This document shows positions 1-8,130 of a stretch of 64,000 nt of DNA, piece by piece (position 1 is the stretch's first letter; every line of letters starts with the position of its first letter). The DNA is taken from NCBI GenBank assembly GCA_046348995.1, contig JAXMDB010000009.1, forward strand, positions 1-64,000, read 5' to 3'. The position numbers and the translations under genes were made by a program. The notes under the pieces were generated by a model that saw only the letters and a list, made by a program, of their open reading frames with translations, ran no database searches and had not been told where the DNA came from. The DNA comes from JANNSX01 sp046348995. Its GTDB lineage: Bacteria > Pseudomonadota > Alphaproteobacteria > Rhizobiales > Hyphomicrobiaceae.

Positions 1-2
1 CC

Positions 3-335
3 GTGCTGGAGCGTCTCGGCGCTGGGCCAGCGGTCGCGTGGGCGCGCCGGCATGCCAAGCAGCTCGGACTGGCGAGCGGGTTGCCGAAACAGCGACGCGG
101 GCCCTACGCGGCGGAGCGCGCCCATCCCTTAGGACTCACGGCCAAGGAGGTTCAGGTGCTCGGACTGATCGCCAAAGGGTTGAGCAATCAGGCGATTGCG
201 CAAAAGCTCAATCGCTCCGAGCGCACCGTCGAGCATCACGTCTCGGCGGTTCTCGCCAAGCTCAACGCGCGCACCCGCATGGAAGTGCTGCTGCGCCTGC
301 ACAGTGAGCCGTGGCTGCTACCCGATACGGCGTGA
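3..335 (+). CDS. C-terminal end of a LuxR-family transcriptional regulator (5' truncated by window edge)
   Basis: The visible 110 residues end in a LuxR/GerE helix-turn-helix of about 60 residues: a TAKEVQVL entry, a GLSNQAIA turn, and the recognition-helix region RTVEHHVSAVLAKL. Upstream residues of the type LGAGPAVAWARRHAKQLG resemble the stretch before the HTH in large ATP-binding LuxR (LAL/MalT-like) regulators. The gene therefore almost certainly begins outside the window, and the GTG at position 3 is probably not the true start. DNA-binding activator or repressor activity is inferred from the domain. The sensor part is not visible, so its signal cannot be named. Confidence 0.8.
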   Translation: MLERLGAGPAVAWARRHAKQLGLASGLPKQRRGPYAAERAHPLGLTAKEVQVLGLIAKGLSNQAIAQKLNRSERTVEHHVSAVLAKLNARTRMEVLLRLHSEPWLLPDTA

Positions 336-450
336 GGAGTGAAATCTAGGTACTCGAGGGATGAAAATTGGGTACCCGGACCGATGCGGAGAAGTTAGGC
401 GGGCCGTAGCGTCTAGCCATGCCGGCGCGCCCCCAAGCGCCCAGCGGCGG

Positions 451-514
451 GCTGGTACCGGTCCTCCTCCGACAGCGGTGCCAGCCTCCCCTCTTCGCAA
501 GCAGTGAAGGATCA
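451..514 (+). repeat. Copy A of a 64-bp hairpin-bearing direct repeat, upstream of the RTX gene
   Basis: This stretch aligns without gaps to 1685-1748; 33 of the first 35 bases are identical and similarity resumes in the AAGGATC end. Inside it, GCTGGTACCG (451-460) can pair with CGGTGCCAGC (476-485) around a 15-nt loop, with one G-T pair. The copy ends in GAAGGATC, which serves as the ribosome-binding site of the RTX gene at 520. It may be a leader structure or the terminator of the LuxR gene. Confidence 0.75.
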
Positions 515-519
515 CCCCC

Positions 520-1632
520 ATGGCACTCAGGCGCGGCACGAGCCTACGCGACACCCTCGTCGGCACGTCGGGCAATGACACGTTGCTCGGTCTCGGCGGC
601 AACGACACGCTGACAGGAAAATCCGGCAACGACCTTCTGGACGGCGGCAAAGGGGCCGACCGGATGGCCGGTGGCCTCGGCAACGACACCTACATCGTCG
701 ACAACACGCGCGACCGGGTGATCGAGAGCGCGGGGCAGGGCACCGATACGGTGAAGTCGTCCGTGACGTTCATCGCAGGCGCAGAGGTCGAGAACCTGAC
801 CCTGACCGGCAGCAAAGCCATCAACGGCACGCTCAGCAGCGCGCTCAACGAGATCGGGAACGTCCTCACCGGCAACGGCAATGCGAATGTGCTCACGGGC
901 GGCCTCGGGCACGACGTCTTGGCTGGGGGTCTCGGTGCGGACACCTTGCTAGGTGGCGAGGGGAACGACACGTTGATCCCAGGTGCCGGTAACGGCGTGG
1001 CGGACACCATCAACGGCGGAAACGGGTTTGACACGGTGGACTACCGTGATGCCACCATCGGTGTGTATGTCGACATCCAAAGCAATGGACGTGGCGGTGG
1101 TGCGATAAACCACACGATCACCGGCGTCGAAAGCATCGTCGGATCGGCGTTTCACGATGTGCTTGTCGCATCGAACGTCAACGCCGGCGGTAATCCCTTC
1201 GCATACGGCGCTGGCGGGAACGACGACGTCTATGCGTCCACGTTCAGCTACGACCGGATCCGCGGCGACGACGGATTCGACGTGCTATTCGGCGACAGCG
1301 GCTCGACCGACGATTTCTGGCTTCAGTACGACCGCGGCATGGACTACGTGAAAGGCTACCGCGCGGGCGGTCTGGATGATCACATCTTCATCGACCATAC
1401 CGAGTTCAATCTGTCGACGACGCCGGGCAATTTCATTAACGCGGCTGACTTCGACACGAACGTCTTCGCCAGCAGACCCGAATTCTCGGGCAGCTTTAAG
1501 CTACTCTTCGACACGGATACCTACACGTTGTGGGCCGACAAGGACGCTGGTGGCGACGCGTTCGCACCGGTACCGATCGCGATGTTCGATCCTGGCTCCC
1601 AGGTCAACGCCGGCAATATCTTCGTCTTCTGA
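520..1632 (+). CDS. RTX (hemolysin-type calcium-binding repeat) protein
   Basis: A 370-residue protein with two blocks of glycine/aspartate nonapeptides of the GGxGxD type: residues about 7-60 (for example GNDTLLGLGGNDTLTG, then the common TYIVDN exit) and about 115-165. These bind Ca2+ in a beta-roll. There is no Sec signal peptide, and the C-terminus ends in a short hydrophobic run (NIFVF), as expected for type I secretion. The rest (about 170-360) is rich in Asp and Gly, with no catalytic domain I recognise. The ATG at 520 is preceded by GAAGGATC. No type I secretion genes are in the window. Export and calcium binding are family inferences, and the function is unknown. Confidence 0.85.
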   Translation: MALRRGTSLRDTLVGTSGNDTLLGLGGNDTLTGKSGNDLLDGGKGADRMAGGLGNDTYIVDNTRDRVIESAGQGTDTVKSSVTFIAGAEVENLTLTGSKAINGTLSSALNEIGNVLTGNGNANVLTGGLGHDVLAGGLGADTLLGGEGNDTLIPGAGNGVADTINGGNGFDTVDYRDATIGVYVDIQSNGRGGGAINHTITGVESIVGSAFHDVLVASNVNAGGNPFAYGAGGNDDVYASTFSYDRIRGDDGFDVLFGDSGSTDDFWLQYDRGMDYVKGYRAGGLDDHIFIDHTEFNLSTTPGNFINAADFDTNVFASRPEFSGSFKLLFDTDTYTLWADKDAGGDAFAPVPIAMFDPGSQVNAGNIFVF

Positions 1633-1684
1633 GATAGGCGCATGCAGATCGACGGGCACGCCCCCTCAACTTGCCCGTCCTCGG

Positions 1685-1748
1685 GCTGGCACCGGTCCTC
1701 CTCCGGCAGCGGTGCCAGCTCCTTTTTCCCGGCGGCAGCAAAGGATCG
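1685..1748 (+). repeat. Copy B of the RTX-flanking direct repeat; terminator-like hairpin
   Basis: This is the second copy of the 451-514 element, 52 bp after the RTX stop. Its 10-bp arms GCTGGCACCG (1685-1694) and CGGTGCCAGC (1710-1719) are perfectly complementary around a 15-nt loop and are followed by TCCTTTTT (1720-1727). That is the layout of a Rho-independent terminator for the RTX gene. It also keeps the AAGGATC end that acts as a Shine-Dalgarno in copy A, so it may instead be the leftover leader of a lost second gene. Confidence 0.65.
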
Positions 1749-1788
1749 GCGCCGAACGTCCGCCGATGGATTTTCGCGAGCCCTTCGC

Positions 1789-3588
1789 CTAACCCCCAAG
1801 CTCCTCCCTGAGCATCTCGAGCGTCAGCCACTCCTCCTCCATCGCCGCGTGACGCTCGCGGGCGTCGGCGAGGCTCGCGGCGATCTCCTTGGCGGCCTTG
1901 GCGTCGCGGAAGATGACAGGATCGGCGAGCTTGGCCTCTAGGCCTGCGATCTCGGCCTCGACGGCGGCGATCTTGGCCGGCAGCTGCTCGAGCGCATGTT
2001 TCTCCTTGAAGGAGAGCTTGCGCTTTTGCGCCGCCGCCTGCGGCTTCTCGGTTGCGGATTTCTCCTTCGGGGCGGACACCCGCGCCTGTGCCTCGACGCC
2101 GCGGCCACGCTGGGCGACCATGTCTGAATAGCCGCCGGCATACTCGACCCAGCGGCCTTCGCCCTCGGAGGCGATGACGGAGGTCGCGACGCGATCGAGG
2201 AAGTCGCGGTCGTGGCTGACGACGAGCACCGTGCCGGGATAGTCGGCGAGCATCTCCTCGAGGAGGTCGAGGGTTTCGAGATCGAGATCGTTCGTCGGCT
2301 CGTCGAGCACGAGCAGGTTGGAGGCTTGAGAGAGTGCGCGAGCCAGCAGCAGGCGTCCGCGCTCGCCACCCGAAAGCGCCCGCGTCGGCGAGCGCGCCTG
2401 CTCGGGCTGGAACAGGAAGTCCTTCAAGTAGCTCGCGACATGCACGCGCCGGTCGCCGAGCTTCACCGTATCGCCGCTGCCACCGGTGAGCACATAGGCG
2501 ACGGTCGCCTCCGGATCGAGCGCGGCGCGGTGCTGATCGAGCGTCACCATCTGCACGTTGGCGCCGGTGCGGATGTCGCCCGCGTCGGGGAGAAGCGCGC
2601 CCGTCAACATCTTCAGCAGCGTCGTCTTGCCAGCGCCGTTCGGGCCGACGATACCGATCCGGTCGCCACGGCCGACTCGCGTCGAGAAGGGCTGCACGAT
2701 CACGCGATCGCCGAAGCTCTTGGTGATGCCGGTTGCCTCGATGACGAGCTTGCCCGAGGCGTCCGTTTCCACCGTCGTGAACCGGACGTCGCCGGCGCGC
2801 GTGCGGGCGTCGCGGCGCTCCTGGCGCATGGCGTCGAGCCGGCGCTTGCGGCCCTCGTTGCGGCGCCGGCGCGCGGTGACGCCGCCGTAGTGCATCCAGT
2901 CGATCTCGCGGGCGATCTTGCGATCGAGCTTGTGGGCTTCGGCCGCTTCCTCCTCGATGAGCTTGTCGCGCCAGGCCTCGAAGTCCTTGAAGCCGCGATC
3001 GAGCGCGCGCGTGCGGCCGAGGTCGAGCCAGACGGTGCGGCGCGAGAGGTTTTCGAGAAACCGGCGGTCGTGGCTGATGAGGACGAGGGCAGCGCGGGTT
3101 TGTTTCAGCGCGGCTTCTAGCCATTCGATGGCGGGAAGATCCAGATGGTTCGTCGGCTCGTCGAGCAGCAAAAGGTCGGGATCGGCGGCCAGCACCTGGG
3201 CGAGCGCCGCCCGCTTCATCTCGCCGCCCGAGAGCCGGCCCGTCTCCTCCGCGCCCGTGAGACCGAGCGACATGAGCGCTTCTTCCGCCCGGTACGTCTC
3301 GCGCTCGTCGAGGCCGGCGCGGGCGAAGTCGAGCACGGTCTCAAAGGCGGAAAGATCCGGCTCCTGGGCGAGATAGCGGATGCGGGTTCCCGACTGCACG
3401 GTGCGCTCGCCCCGGTCGGCCTCGATGAGACCAGCCGCGATCTTGAGCAGCGTCGACTTGCCCGAGCCGTTGCGGCCGACGAGACACAACCGGTCGCCCG
3501 AGAAAATCTCGAGGTCGGCCGCCTCGAGCAGCGGCGTGCCGCCGAAGGAGAGCTGGATGTTGCGCAAGGAAAGGAACGGCGGGGGCAT
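1789..3588 (-). CDS. uup: ABC-F family ATPase, Uup type
   Basis: A 599-residue soluble protein with two ABC ATPase domains and no membrane segments. Domain 1 has Walker A GRNGSGKST at 38-46, signature LSGGE at 119-123 and Walker B DEPTNHLD at 143-150. Domain 2 has GPNGAGKTT near 315, LSGGERGR near 404 and DEPTNDLD near 428. A charged linker lies between them, and a C-terminal coiled coil (about 515-599) is typical of Uup rather than EttA or YheS. ABC-F proteins act on ribosomes or, for Uup, have been linked to DNA-transposon precision and translation. The gene stands alone, convergent with the RTX gene. Confidence 0.92.
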   Translation of the reverse strand: MPPPFLSLRNIQLSFGGTPLLEAADLEIFSGDRLCLVGRNGSGKSTLLKIAAGLIEADRGERTVQSGTRIRYLAQEPDLSAFETVLDFARAGLDERETYRAEEALMSLGLTGAEETGRLSGGEMKRAALAQVLAADPDLLLLDEPTNHLDLPAIEWLEAALKQTRAALVLISHDRRFLENLSRRTVWLDLGRTRALDRGFKDFEAWRDKLIEEEAAEAHKLDRKIAREIDWMHYGGVTARRRRNEGRKRRLDAMRQERRDARTRAGDVRFTTVETDASGKLVIEATGITKSFGDRVIVQPFSTRVGRGDRIGIVGPNGAGKTTLLKMLTGALLPDAGDIRTGANVQMVTLDQHRAALDPEATVAYVLTGGSGDTVKLGDRRVHVASYLKDFLFQPEQARSPTRALSGGERGRLLLARALSQASNLLVLDEPTNDLDLETLDLLEEMLADYPGTVLVVSHDRDFLDRVATSVIASEGEGRWVEYAGGYSDMVAQRGRGVEAQARVSAPKEKSATEKPQAAAQKRKLSFKEKHALEQLPAKIAAVEAEIAGLEAKLADPVIFRDAKAAKEIAASLADARERHAAMEEEWLTLEMLREELGG

Positions 3589-3693
3589 GGGACTTCGGTC
3601 TGGTGTGTTGCGTGTGGTGGCTGGCGTGCGTCTAGGCTCAGAACTCCGAGCTCTACGCGCTGCCGTCAGGCGGCCTGGCAGTCATCGGGGACT

Positions 3694-4470
3694 TCAAACG
3701 ACGGCCAATCGGGTGTTCAGCCAGTCGGTCACGAGCATGCACCCGGGCGCATGCGTGATGCAGAATTCCGGCCGCGCGGTCTCTATGGCAGCTTGCGACG
3801 TCACCCCGCAAGCCCAGAACACCGGCACCTCTCCCGCCTCCAATGGGACGGCATCGCCGAAGTCGGGGCGAGCGATATCGCCGATGCCGATCGCCGCAGG
3901 ATCGCCGAAATGGATGGGGGCCCCATGCACTTGCGGATACCGCGAGGTGATCTGAATGGCACGAATGGCATCCTGCGGACGGAAGGGGCGCATGGTCACC
4001 ACCAATTTCGCGCCGAACCGTCCTGCCGATGCCGTGGGAAGGGAAGTTCGATACATCGGGCAATTGCGGCCGAGCGAGATGTGCCGGACATCCAGACCGT
4101 CGGCCAGCAGGGCCTCCTCGAACGAGAACGAGCAGCCGAGGACGAAAACCACCAGGTCATCACGCCAGATGTCACGGATATCCGTCGGCTCGCCGATCAA
4201 CTGGCCAGCCTGAAACACGCGATAGCGGGGGATGTCGCTCCGGACATCCAAGTCTTCCCCAAGCGTGGAGAGCCGGTAGTCGCCGATCTCGCCTCGCACC
4301 AGCAGCGGGCATGGCTTCGGATTGCGCTGACAGTAGAGCAGAAAGTCGTCCGCGAGCTTGGACGGCAACATGACGACGTTGCCCTGGACAAAGCCTTTCG
4401 CGTGACCGGTCGAATGTCCGTCGTAGAGGCCGGCGCGCGCGCGCAGTCTGAAGTCCTGGGCAGCGCTCAT
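3694..4470 (-). CDS. DUF1445 / YcsI-type putative hydro-lyase (D-glutamate cyclase family)
   Basis: A 258-residue cytoplasmic protein that matches the DUF1445 family over its whole length. It has the family's N-terminal region with AKGFVQGN, the central FVLGCSFSFE segment, the conserved NCPMYRT motif, and the C-terminal HAPGCMLVTDW end. Members are annotated as putative hydro-lyases, and a mammalian relative is D-glutamate cyclase. The substrate in this organism is not known. It lies about 100 bp downstream of uup's start on the same strand, so it could precede uup in one transcript. No partner gene points to a pathway. Confidence 0.88.
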   Translation of the reverse strand: MSAAQDFRLRARAGLYDGHSTGHAKGFVQGNVVMLPSKLADDFLLYCQRNPKPCPLLVRGEIGDYRLSTLGEDLDVRSDIPRYRVFQAGQLIGEPTDIRDIWRDDLVVFVLGCSFSFEEALLADGLDVRHISLGRNCPMYRTSLPTASAGRFGAKLVVTMRPFRPQDAIRAIQITSRYPQVHGAPIHFGDPAAIGIGDIARPDFGDAVPLEAGEVPVFWACGVTSQAAIETARPEFCITHAPGCMLVTDWLNTRLAVV

Positions 4471-4771
4471 TTCCTATGTCCTCGTTGACGGCTCTTCGGA
4501 CCAGGCCGGGCAAGTCTTAGCGGGCCCCGGAACATCGCAATCTTAGCCCGCTTCCGCGGCTAGCCGCAATGCGCGGACCGGGCAGCCCTATATGTCTTTG
4601 AGGGAAGGGACGGGCAGGCATGTCCGGATTTGCGCCGGCCTTGAAGCTGAGCCTGCCGGTCAGAAACCGCGCACGGAAAATTAAAATCCGTACAGCAATG
4701 GGAACACTCCCTCAAAACGTCGCCTGTAGAGTGCGAGCCGGTGGATGGCGTTTAGGCGTAGCGAGGCGCGT

Positions 4772-4945
4772 ATGTTCAATAATTTCACGACCTGCTTCTT
4801 CCCGGACTGCGTTACGGCCTACGGGCTCGGCATGGCGACCATCGTGCTCGGCGCGACGCTGATCGCGATGGGTCAGCGCCGCGCGGTCCAGCGCGCGCTC
4901 GACCGCCGCGATGCGATCATCAAGGATTTGCAGTCGCGGGACTAG
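4772..4945 (+). CDS. Small single-pass membrane protein, unknown function
   Basis: A predicted protein of 57 residues starting MFNNFTTC. It has one hydrophobic segment (about residues 18-36), a basic stretch with several Arg residues, and a charged tail ending in QSRD. The frame is also open back to an ATG at 4745, but that would add nine unremarkable residues, so I prefer 4772. Neither start has a strong Shine-Dalgarno. It lies 72 bp before the dehydratase gene on the same strand. I do not recognise a family. The region before it (4471-4771) shows no other gene. Confidence 0.5.
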   Translation: MFNNFTTCFFPDCVTAYGLGMATIVLGATLIAMGQRRAVQRALDRRDAIIKDLQSRD

Positions 4946-5017
4946 GCGGACGGCAGCTTGACGGACGAGGCGTTGGGGCCGACCCTGCGGCCGTTACGCC
5001 CGCCAGGAGCTTGGCCC

Positions 5018-7291
5018 ATGCAGGATCGCGCGCCCGTCAATGCCAACCGCTGGCAACGCTTCGCCGACTGGGACGAGCGGCCGTTGCGGCAGGATTGCTT
5101 CTCGGCTGAGGACCCGCTCAACGGCTTCGCCGCCTTCAAGAGCCCGAAGGATCCGGCGCCGGGCCTCGTGATCGAGGGCGGACGCATCGCCTCGATGGAC
5201 GGGGTCGCGGCTCAAGACTTCGACATGATCGACACCTTCATCGCCCGCTATCACCTCGATCTTGACGTGGCCGAGGAAGCGATGGCGATCCCATCGCAGT
5301 TGCTTGCCCGCAAGCTCGTCGACATGAGCGTGCCGCGCACCGAGCTCACGCGCCTCGCGCACGGCCTCACCCCCGCCAAGCTCGCCGAGGTGGTGGCGCA
5401 TCTCTCCGCCATCGAGATTGCCTTCGCCTATTCCAAGATGCGGGCGCGCAAGACGCCCGGCAATCAGAGCCACGTCACGAACGCGAAGGACGATCCCCTC
5501 CAACTCGCGGCCGATGCGGCAACGGCGGTGGCGTTCGGGTTCGACGAGATCGAGACGACGCAGCGGGTCGCCCGCAACGCCTGGTCGAATGCGGTCGCCT
5601 GCGCGGTGGGGGCGGCCGTCGGGCGCTGGGGCACGCTGTTCCAGTGCTCGTCGGAAGAAGCGGAGGAACTGCAGATCGGCATGGCGGGGTTCTCGTCCTA
5701 CGCCGAGACCGTCTCCGTCTACGGCACCGAGAAGGCTTTCATCGACGGTGATGACACGCCGTGGTCGAAGGCGTTCCTGTCGGCGGCCTACGCCTCGCGC
5801 GGCATCAAGATGCGCTGCACGTCGGGCGCCGGGTCCGAGCTGCTCATGGGTTTTCACGCCCAGCGATCGCTGCTCTATCTCGAAGCCCGCTGCCTCTGCC
5901 TGCAACGGGCGATGGGCGTGCAGGGAACCCAGAACGGCGGCATCGACGGCGCGCCGATCGCCTGCACGGTGCCGGGCGGCACGCGCGAGCTGCTGGCCGA
6001 GAACCTCATCGCCGTCTGGCTCGATCTCGAATGCGCATCCGGGAACGACTCGCGCACGAGCGCATCCGAAATTCGCGTCGGCGCCAAGATCACGCCGCTG
6101 CTGCTGGCCGGCTCCGATCTCATCTGCTCGGGCTTCGGCTCGATCCTCGCCTACGACAATTCCTTCAACGCCTCGCTCCTGAACGGCGAGGAGATGGAGG
6201 ACTATCTCGTCCTGCAACGCGACTTCGAGGCGGACGGCGGGTTGACGCCGGTCGAGGAGGCCCGCGTGCTCGAATTGCGCAAGCGCGCGGTGGCGGCGAT
6301 CTCGGCCGTGCTCGACGAGCTCGATCTCGCACATCCGACGGACGCGATGGCTGCGAGCGTCGTCGCGGCCTCCGGCTCCGACGACACGCGGAGCTTCACG
6401 CCGGGCGATGCGACGGCGATCTCGGAGGCCATCAAGGCGCGTGGCATCACCGTCGTCGACGTCATCAAGGCGCTCGCGGTGCGCGGCTTTCGCGAGGAGG
6501 CGGAGCATCTGCTCGCGATGGTGCGCCTGCGGGTCTCGGGCGACTATCTGCAGACCTCCTCTCTCGTGCGCAACGGCCGCGTGCTGAGCGCTGTCAACGA
6601 TCCGAACGACTACACGGGGCCGGGCTCCGGCTATCGCCTGAGCGAGGCGCGCAAGCGCGAGATCGCGGGCATCCGCGACGTCGTCGATCGCGAGCAGGTG
6701 CTGCGGGCGGAGAACGCCTATCGCGCGGAAGAGCAGGCGCGGATCAGCTACAGGACGATGGGCGCGGCAACGGCCGGCACGGACGCCCGGGAGGTCGTCA
6801 TCGGCGTTTCGCCAGCCTTCGGGCTGAAGCTGTTCCGCACGCTTGGCGGTCATCCCTTGTCCAGCGTGCTGCGGGAGATCGTCACCGGTATCGAGGAGGG
6901 CGGGGGCATCGCGCGGATCGTGCGCATGCGGCACACGGCCGATACATCTTTTCTGGGGCTGAGCGCCGCCGGCCTCGCGGGCTCCGGCGTCGGCATCGGC
7001 ATCCAGGCGAAGGGTACGGCGGTCATCCATCAGAAGAACCGGCTGCCGCATCACAATTTGGAGCTGTTCTCGAACGCGCCCGTGACGGGCCTCGCGCACT
7101 ATCGCGGCCTCGGCCGCAACGCGGCGGCGCACGCACGCGACGACATTCCCGAGCCGGTCGTCGTCCCCTATCGCGGCGAAGCCAACGGCGCCCGCTTCCA
7201 CGCCTGGATCGCCTACATCTACGCCATCGAGACGGAGATGACGGTGGATGGCGCGAGCCCGGAGGAGGTGGGGGTGGATTTTCGCGGCTGA
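5018..7291 (+). CDS. pduC: B12-dependent propanediol/glycerol dehydratase, fused large and medium subunits
   Basis: Residues about 1-560 follow the large subunit of coenzyme-B12 diol dehydratase (PduC) closely, including TPAKLAEVV, SSYAETVSVYGTE, GDDTPWSK, YASRG, VQGTQNG, LDLECASGND and LSAVNDPNDYTGP. Residues about 590-757 correspond to the medium subunit (PduD/DhaC), including VIGVSPAF near its start. The enzyme converts 1,2-propanediol or glycerol to an aldehyde by an adenosylcobalamin radical mechanism. I start at the ATG at 5018, where the family similarity begins; the frame is open to 4958. No small subunit (PduE), no reactivase (PduGH) and no microcompartment shell gene is in the window. 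Confidence 0.9.
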   Translation: MQDRAPVNANRWQRFADWDERPLRQDCFSAEDPLNGFAAFKSPKDPAPGLVIEGGRIASMDGVAAQDFDMIDTFIARYHLDLDVAEEAMAIPSQLLARKLVDMSVPRTELTRLAHGLTPAKLAEVVAHLSAIEIAFAYSKMRARKTPGNQSHVTNAKDDPLQLAADAATAVAFGFDEIETTQRVARNAWSNAVACAVGAAVGRWGTLFQCSSEEAEELQIGMAGFSSYAETVSVYGTEKAFIDGDDTPWSKAFLSAAYASRGIKMRCTSGAGSELLMGFHAQRSLLYLEARCLCLQRAMGVQGTQNGGIDGAPIACTVPGGTRELLAENLIAVWLDLECASGNDSRTSASEIRVGAKITPLLLAGSDLICSGFGSILAYDNSFNASLLNGEEMEDYLVLQRDFEADGGLTPVEEARVLELRKRAVAAISAVLDELDLAHPTDAMAASVVAASGSDDTRSFTPGDATAISEAIKARGITVVDVIKALAVRGFREEAEHLLAMVRLRVSGDYLQTSSLVRNGRVLSAVNDPNDYTGPGSGYRLSEARKREIAGIRDVVDREQVLRAENAYRAEEQARISYRTMGAATAGTDAREVVIGVSPAFGLKLFRTLGGHPLSSVLREIVTGIEEGGGIARIVRMRHTADTSFLGLSAAGLAGSGVGIGIQAKGTAVIHQKNRLPHHNLELFSNAPVTGLAHYRGLGRNAAAHARDDIPEPVVVPYRGEANGARFHAWIAYIYAIETEMTVDGASPEEVGVDFRG

Positions 7292-7360
7292 TACAGTCAG
7301 TCTCGTCCGGCCGGGTTCGAGCCCCCGCTGATGTGGCGGAGCGGAACAGGGAGAAGTACC

Positions 7361-7628
7361 ATGGACGCAGTGCGCCGCCTCGCCTCGATCGGCCTGAGCC
7401 TCGTGGCGCTTGCCGGCCTTCTCGCCCTCGGGCCCGCTCCCGCCCGCGCCGACACGGTCTTCACCTCCGTTCCGACCCAGTACATCGCGGCGCTCGCCGC
7501 GCCCGATGCCAAGAGCGGTACAGGAGCCGAGAACTGGGGCATTTGGCGCATCGATGGTCGAGGGCTGCAACAAGCAGGACTACGCCGTGCTCTTCATCAT
7601 CGGCATCGAGGCAGAACAGACGCAATAA
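7361..7628 (+). pseudogene. Remnant of an exported protein gene with an internal deletion and frame change
   Basis: The ATG at 7361 has a GGGAGAAG ribosome-binding site and encodes a clear signal peptide (a hydrophobic core, then PAPARA), followed by about 35 mature residues ending AENWGIWRID near 7555. Reading then continues to a stop at 7699 as Arg/His-rich sequence unlike a folded protein. In another frame, 7555-7628 encodes a plausible C-terminus, VEGCNKQDYAVLFIIGIE. From memory of the family, both ends belong to one conserved exported protein whose middle (roughly 80-100 residues) is missing here. A single internal deletion that is not a multiple of three would explain this. Confidence 0.55.
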
Positions 7629-7656
7629 GCCGCGCCATGCGCGCAGGAGGCTCACA

Positions 7657-8115
7657 ATGCCAGCACGTCTTCGCGAGGTCGCCGGTGCGATCGACATGAG
7701 CCCTAGCGAGGTGGACATGTACATCCACCGCGTGACCGGCGAGATCGTGATGGTGGAGGACAGCGTTCTCGCCGCCATCCGGAAGAAGAAAACGCCGCGG
7801 CCGTCCGCTCTGCCAGAGGAGTCGGTTGAAGATGCGCGGCGGGTCGCGGCGGAGAAAGACGCGTTCGTCCAACTCCCGGCACAACAGAGCTATGACGGCT
7901 ATCGGCTGATGGAGGACTTCTGCGGCACCGTCGAGGACGCCCGTATCCGCGAGCGGCTCGAGGATGCCATTCGTGGCAAGGGGGCATTCCGCCGCTTCAA
8001 GGACATGGTGCGGCGGACCGGTGTCGAGCAGGACTGGTACGCCTTTCGCAACGCAGCGATCCTGGAGGTTGCCCGCGCGTTTCTCGAGGAGCACGAGATC
8101 CCCTACGAGGCCTGA
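7657..8115 (+). CDS. UPF0158 family protein
   Basis: A protein of 152 residues. The ATG at 7657 follows AGGAGG (7645-7650) with ideal spacing, which decides the start within a much longer open frame. The hallmarks of UPF0158 are present: YIHRVTGEIVMVED near the N-terminus, SYDGYRLMEDFCGTVED in the middle, and GKGAFRRFKDMVRRTGVEQDWYAFR near the C-terminus. The function of the family is unknown. It is probably an independent gene after the decayed 7361 locus, and it is convergent with the SDR gene 15 bp further on. Confidence 0.88.
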   Translation: MPARLREVAGAIDMSPSEVDMYIHRVTGEIVMVEDSVLAAIRKKKTPRPSALPEESVEDARRVAAEKDAFVQLPAQQSYDGYRLMEDFCGTVEDARIRERLEDAIRGKGAFRRFKDMVRRTGVEQDWYAFRNAAILEVARAFLEEHEIPYEA

Positions 8116-8130
8116 GGCTCCCGAGAGTCC

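Noticed and set aside
4958..5017. Longer N-terminus for the dehydratase
   Set aside because: The 20 extra residues are Pro/Arg-rich without family similarity; homology begins close to the ATG at 5018.
4600..5017. Cobalamin riboswitch before the B12-dependent dehydratase
   Set aside because: I looked for the B12-box type conserved core (GCCACTG) and a pseudoknotted leader and did not see one.
4994..7573. 859-residue minus-strand frame over the dehydratase
   Set aside because: Antisense to a clearly recognised enzyme, with low-complexity Arg/Asp/Gly composition.
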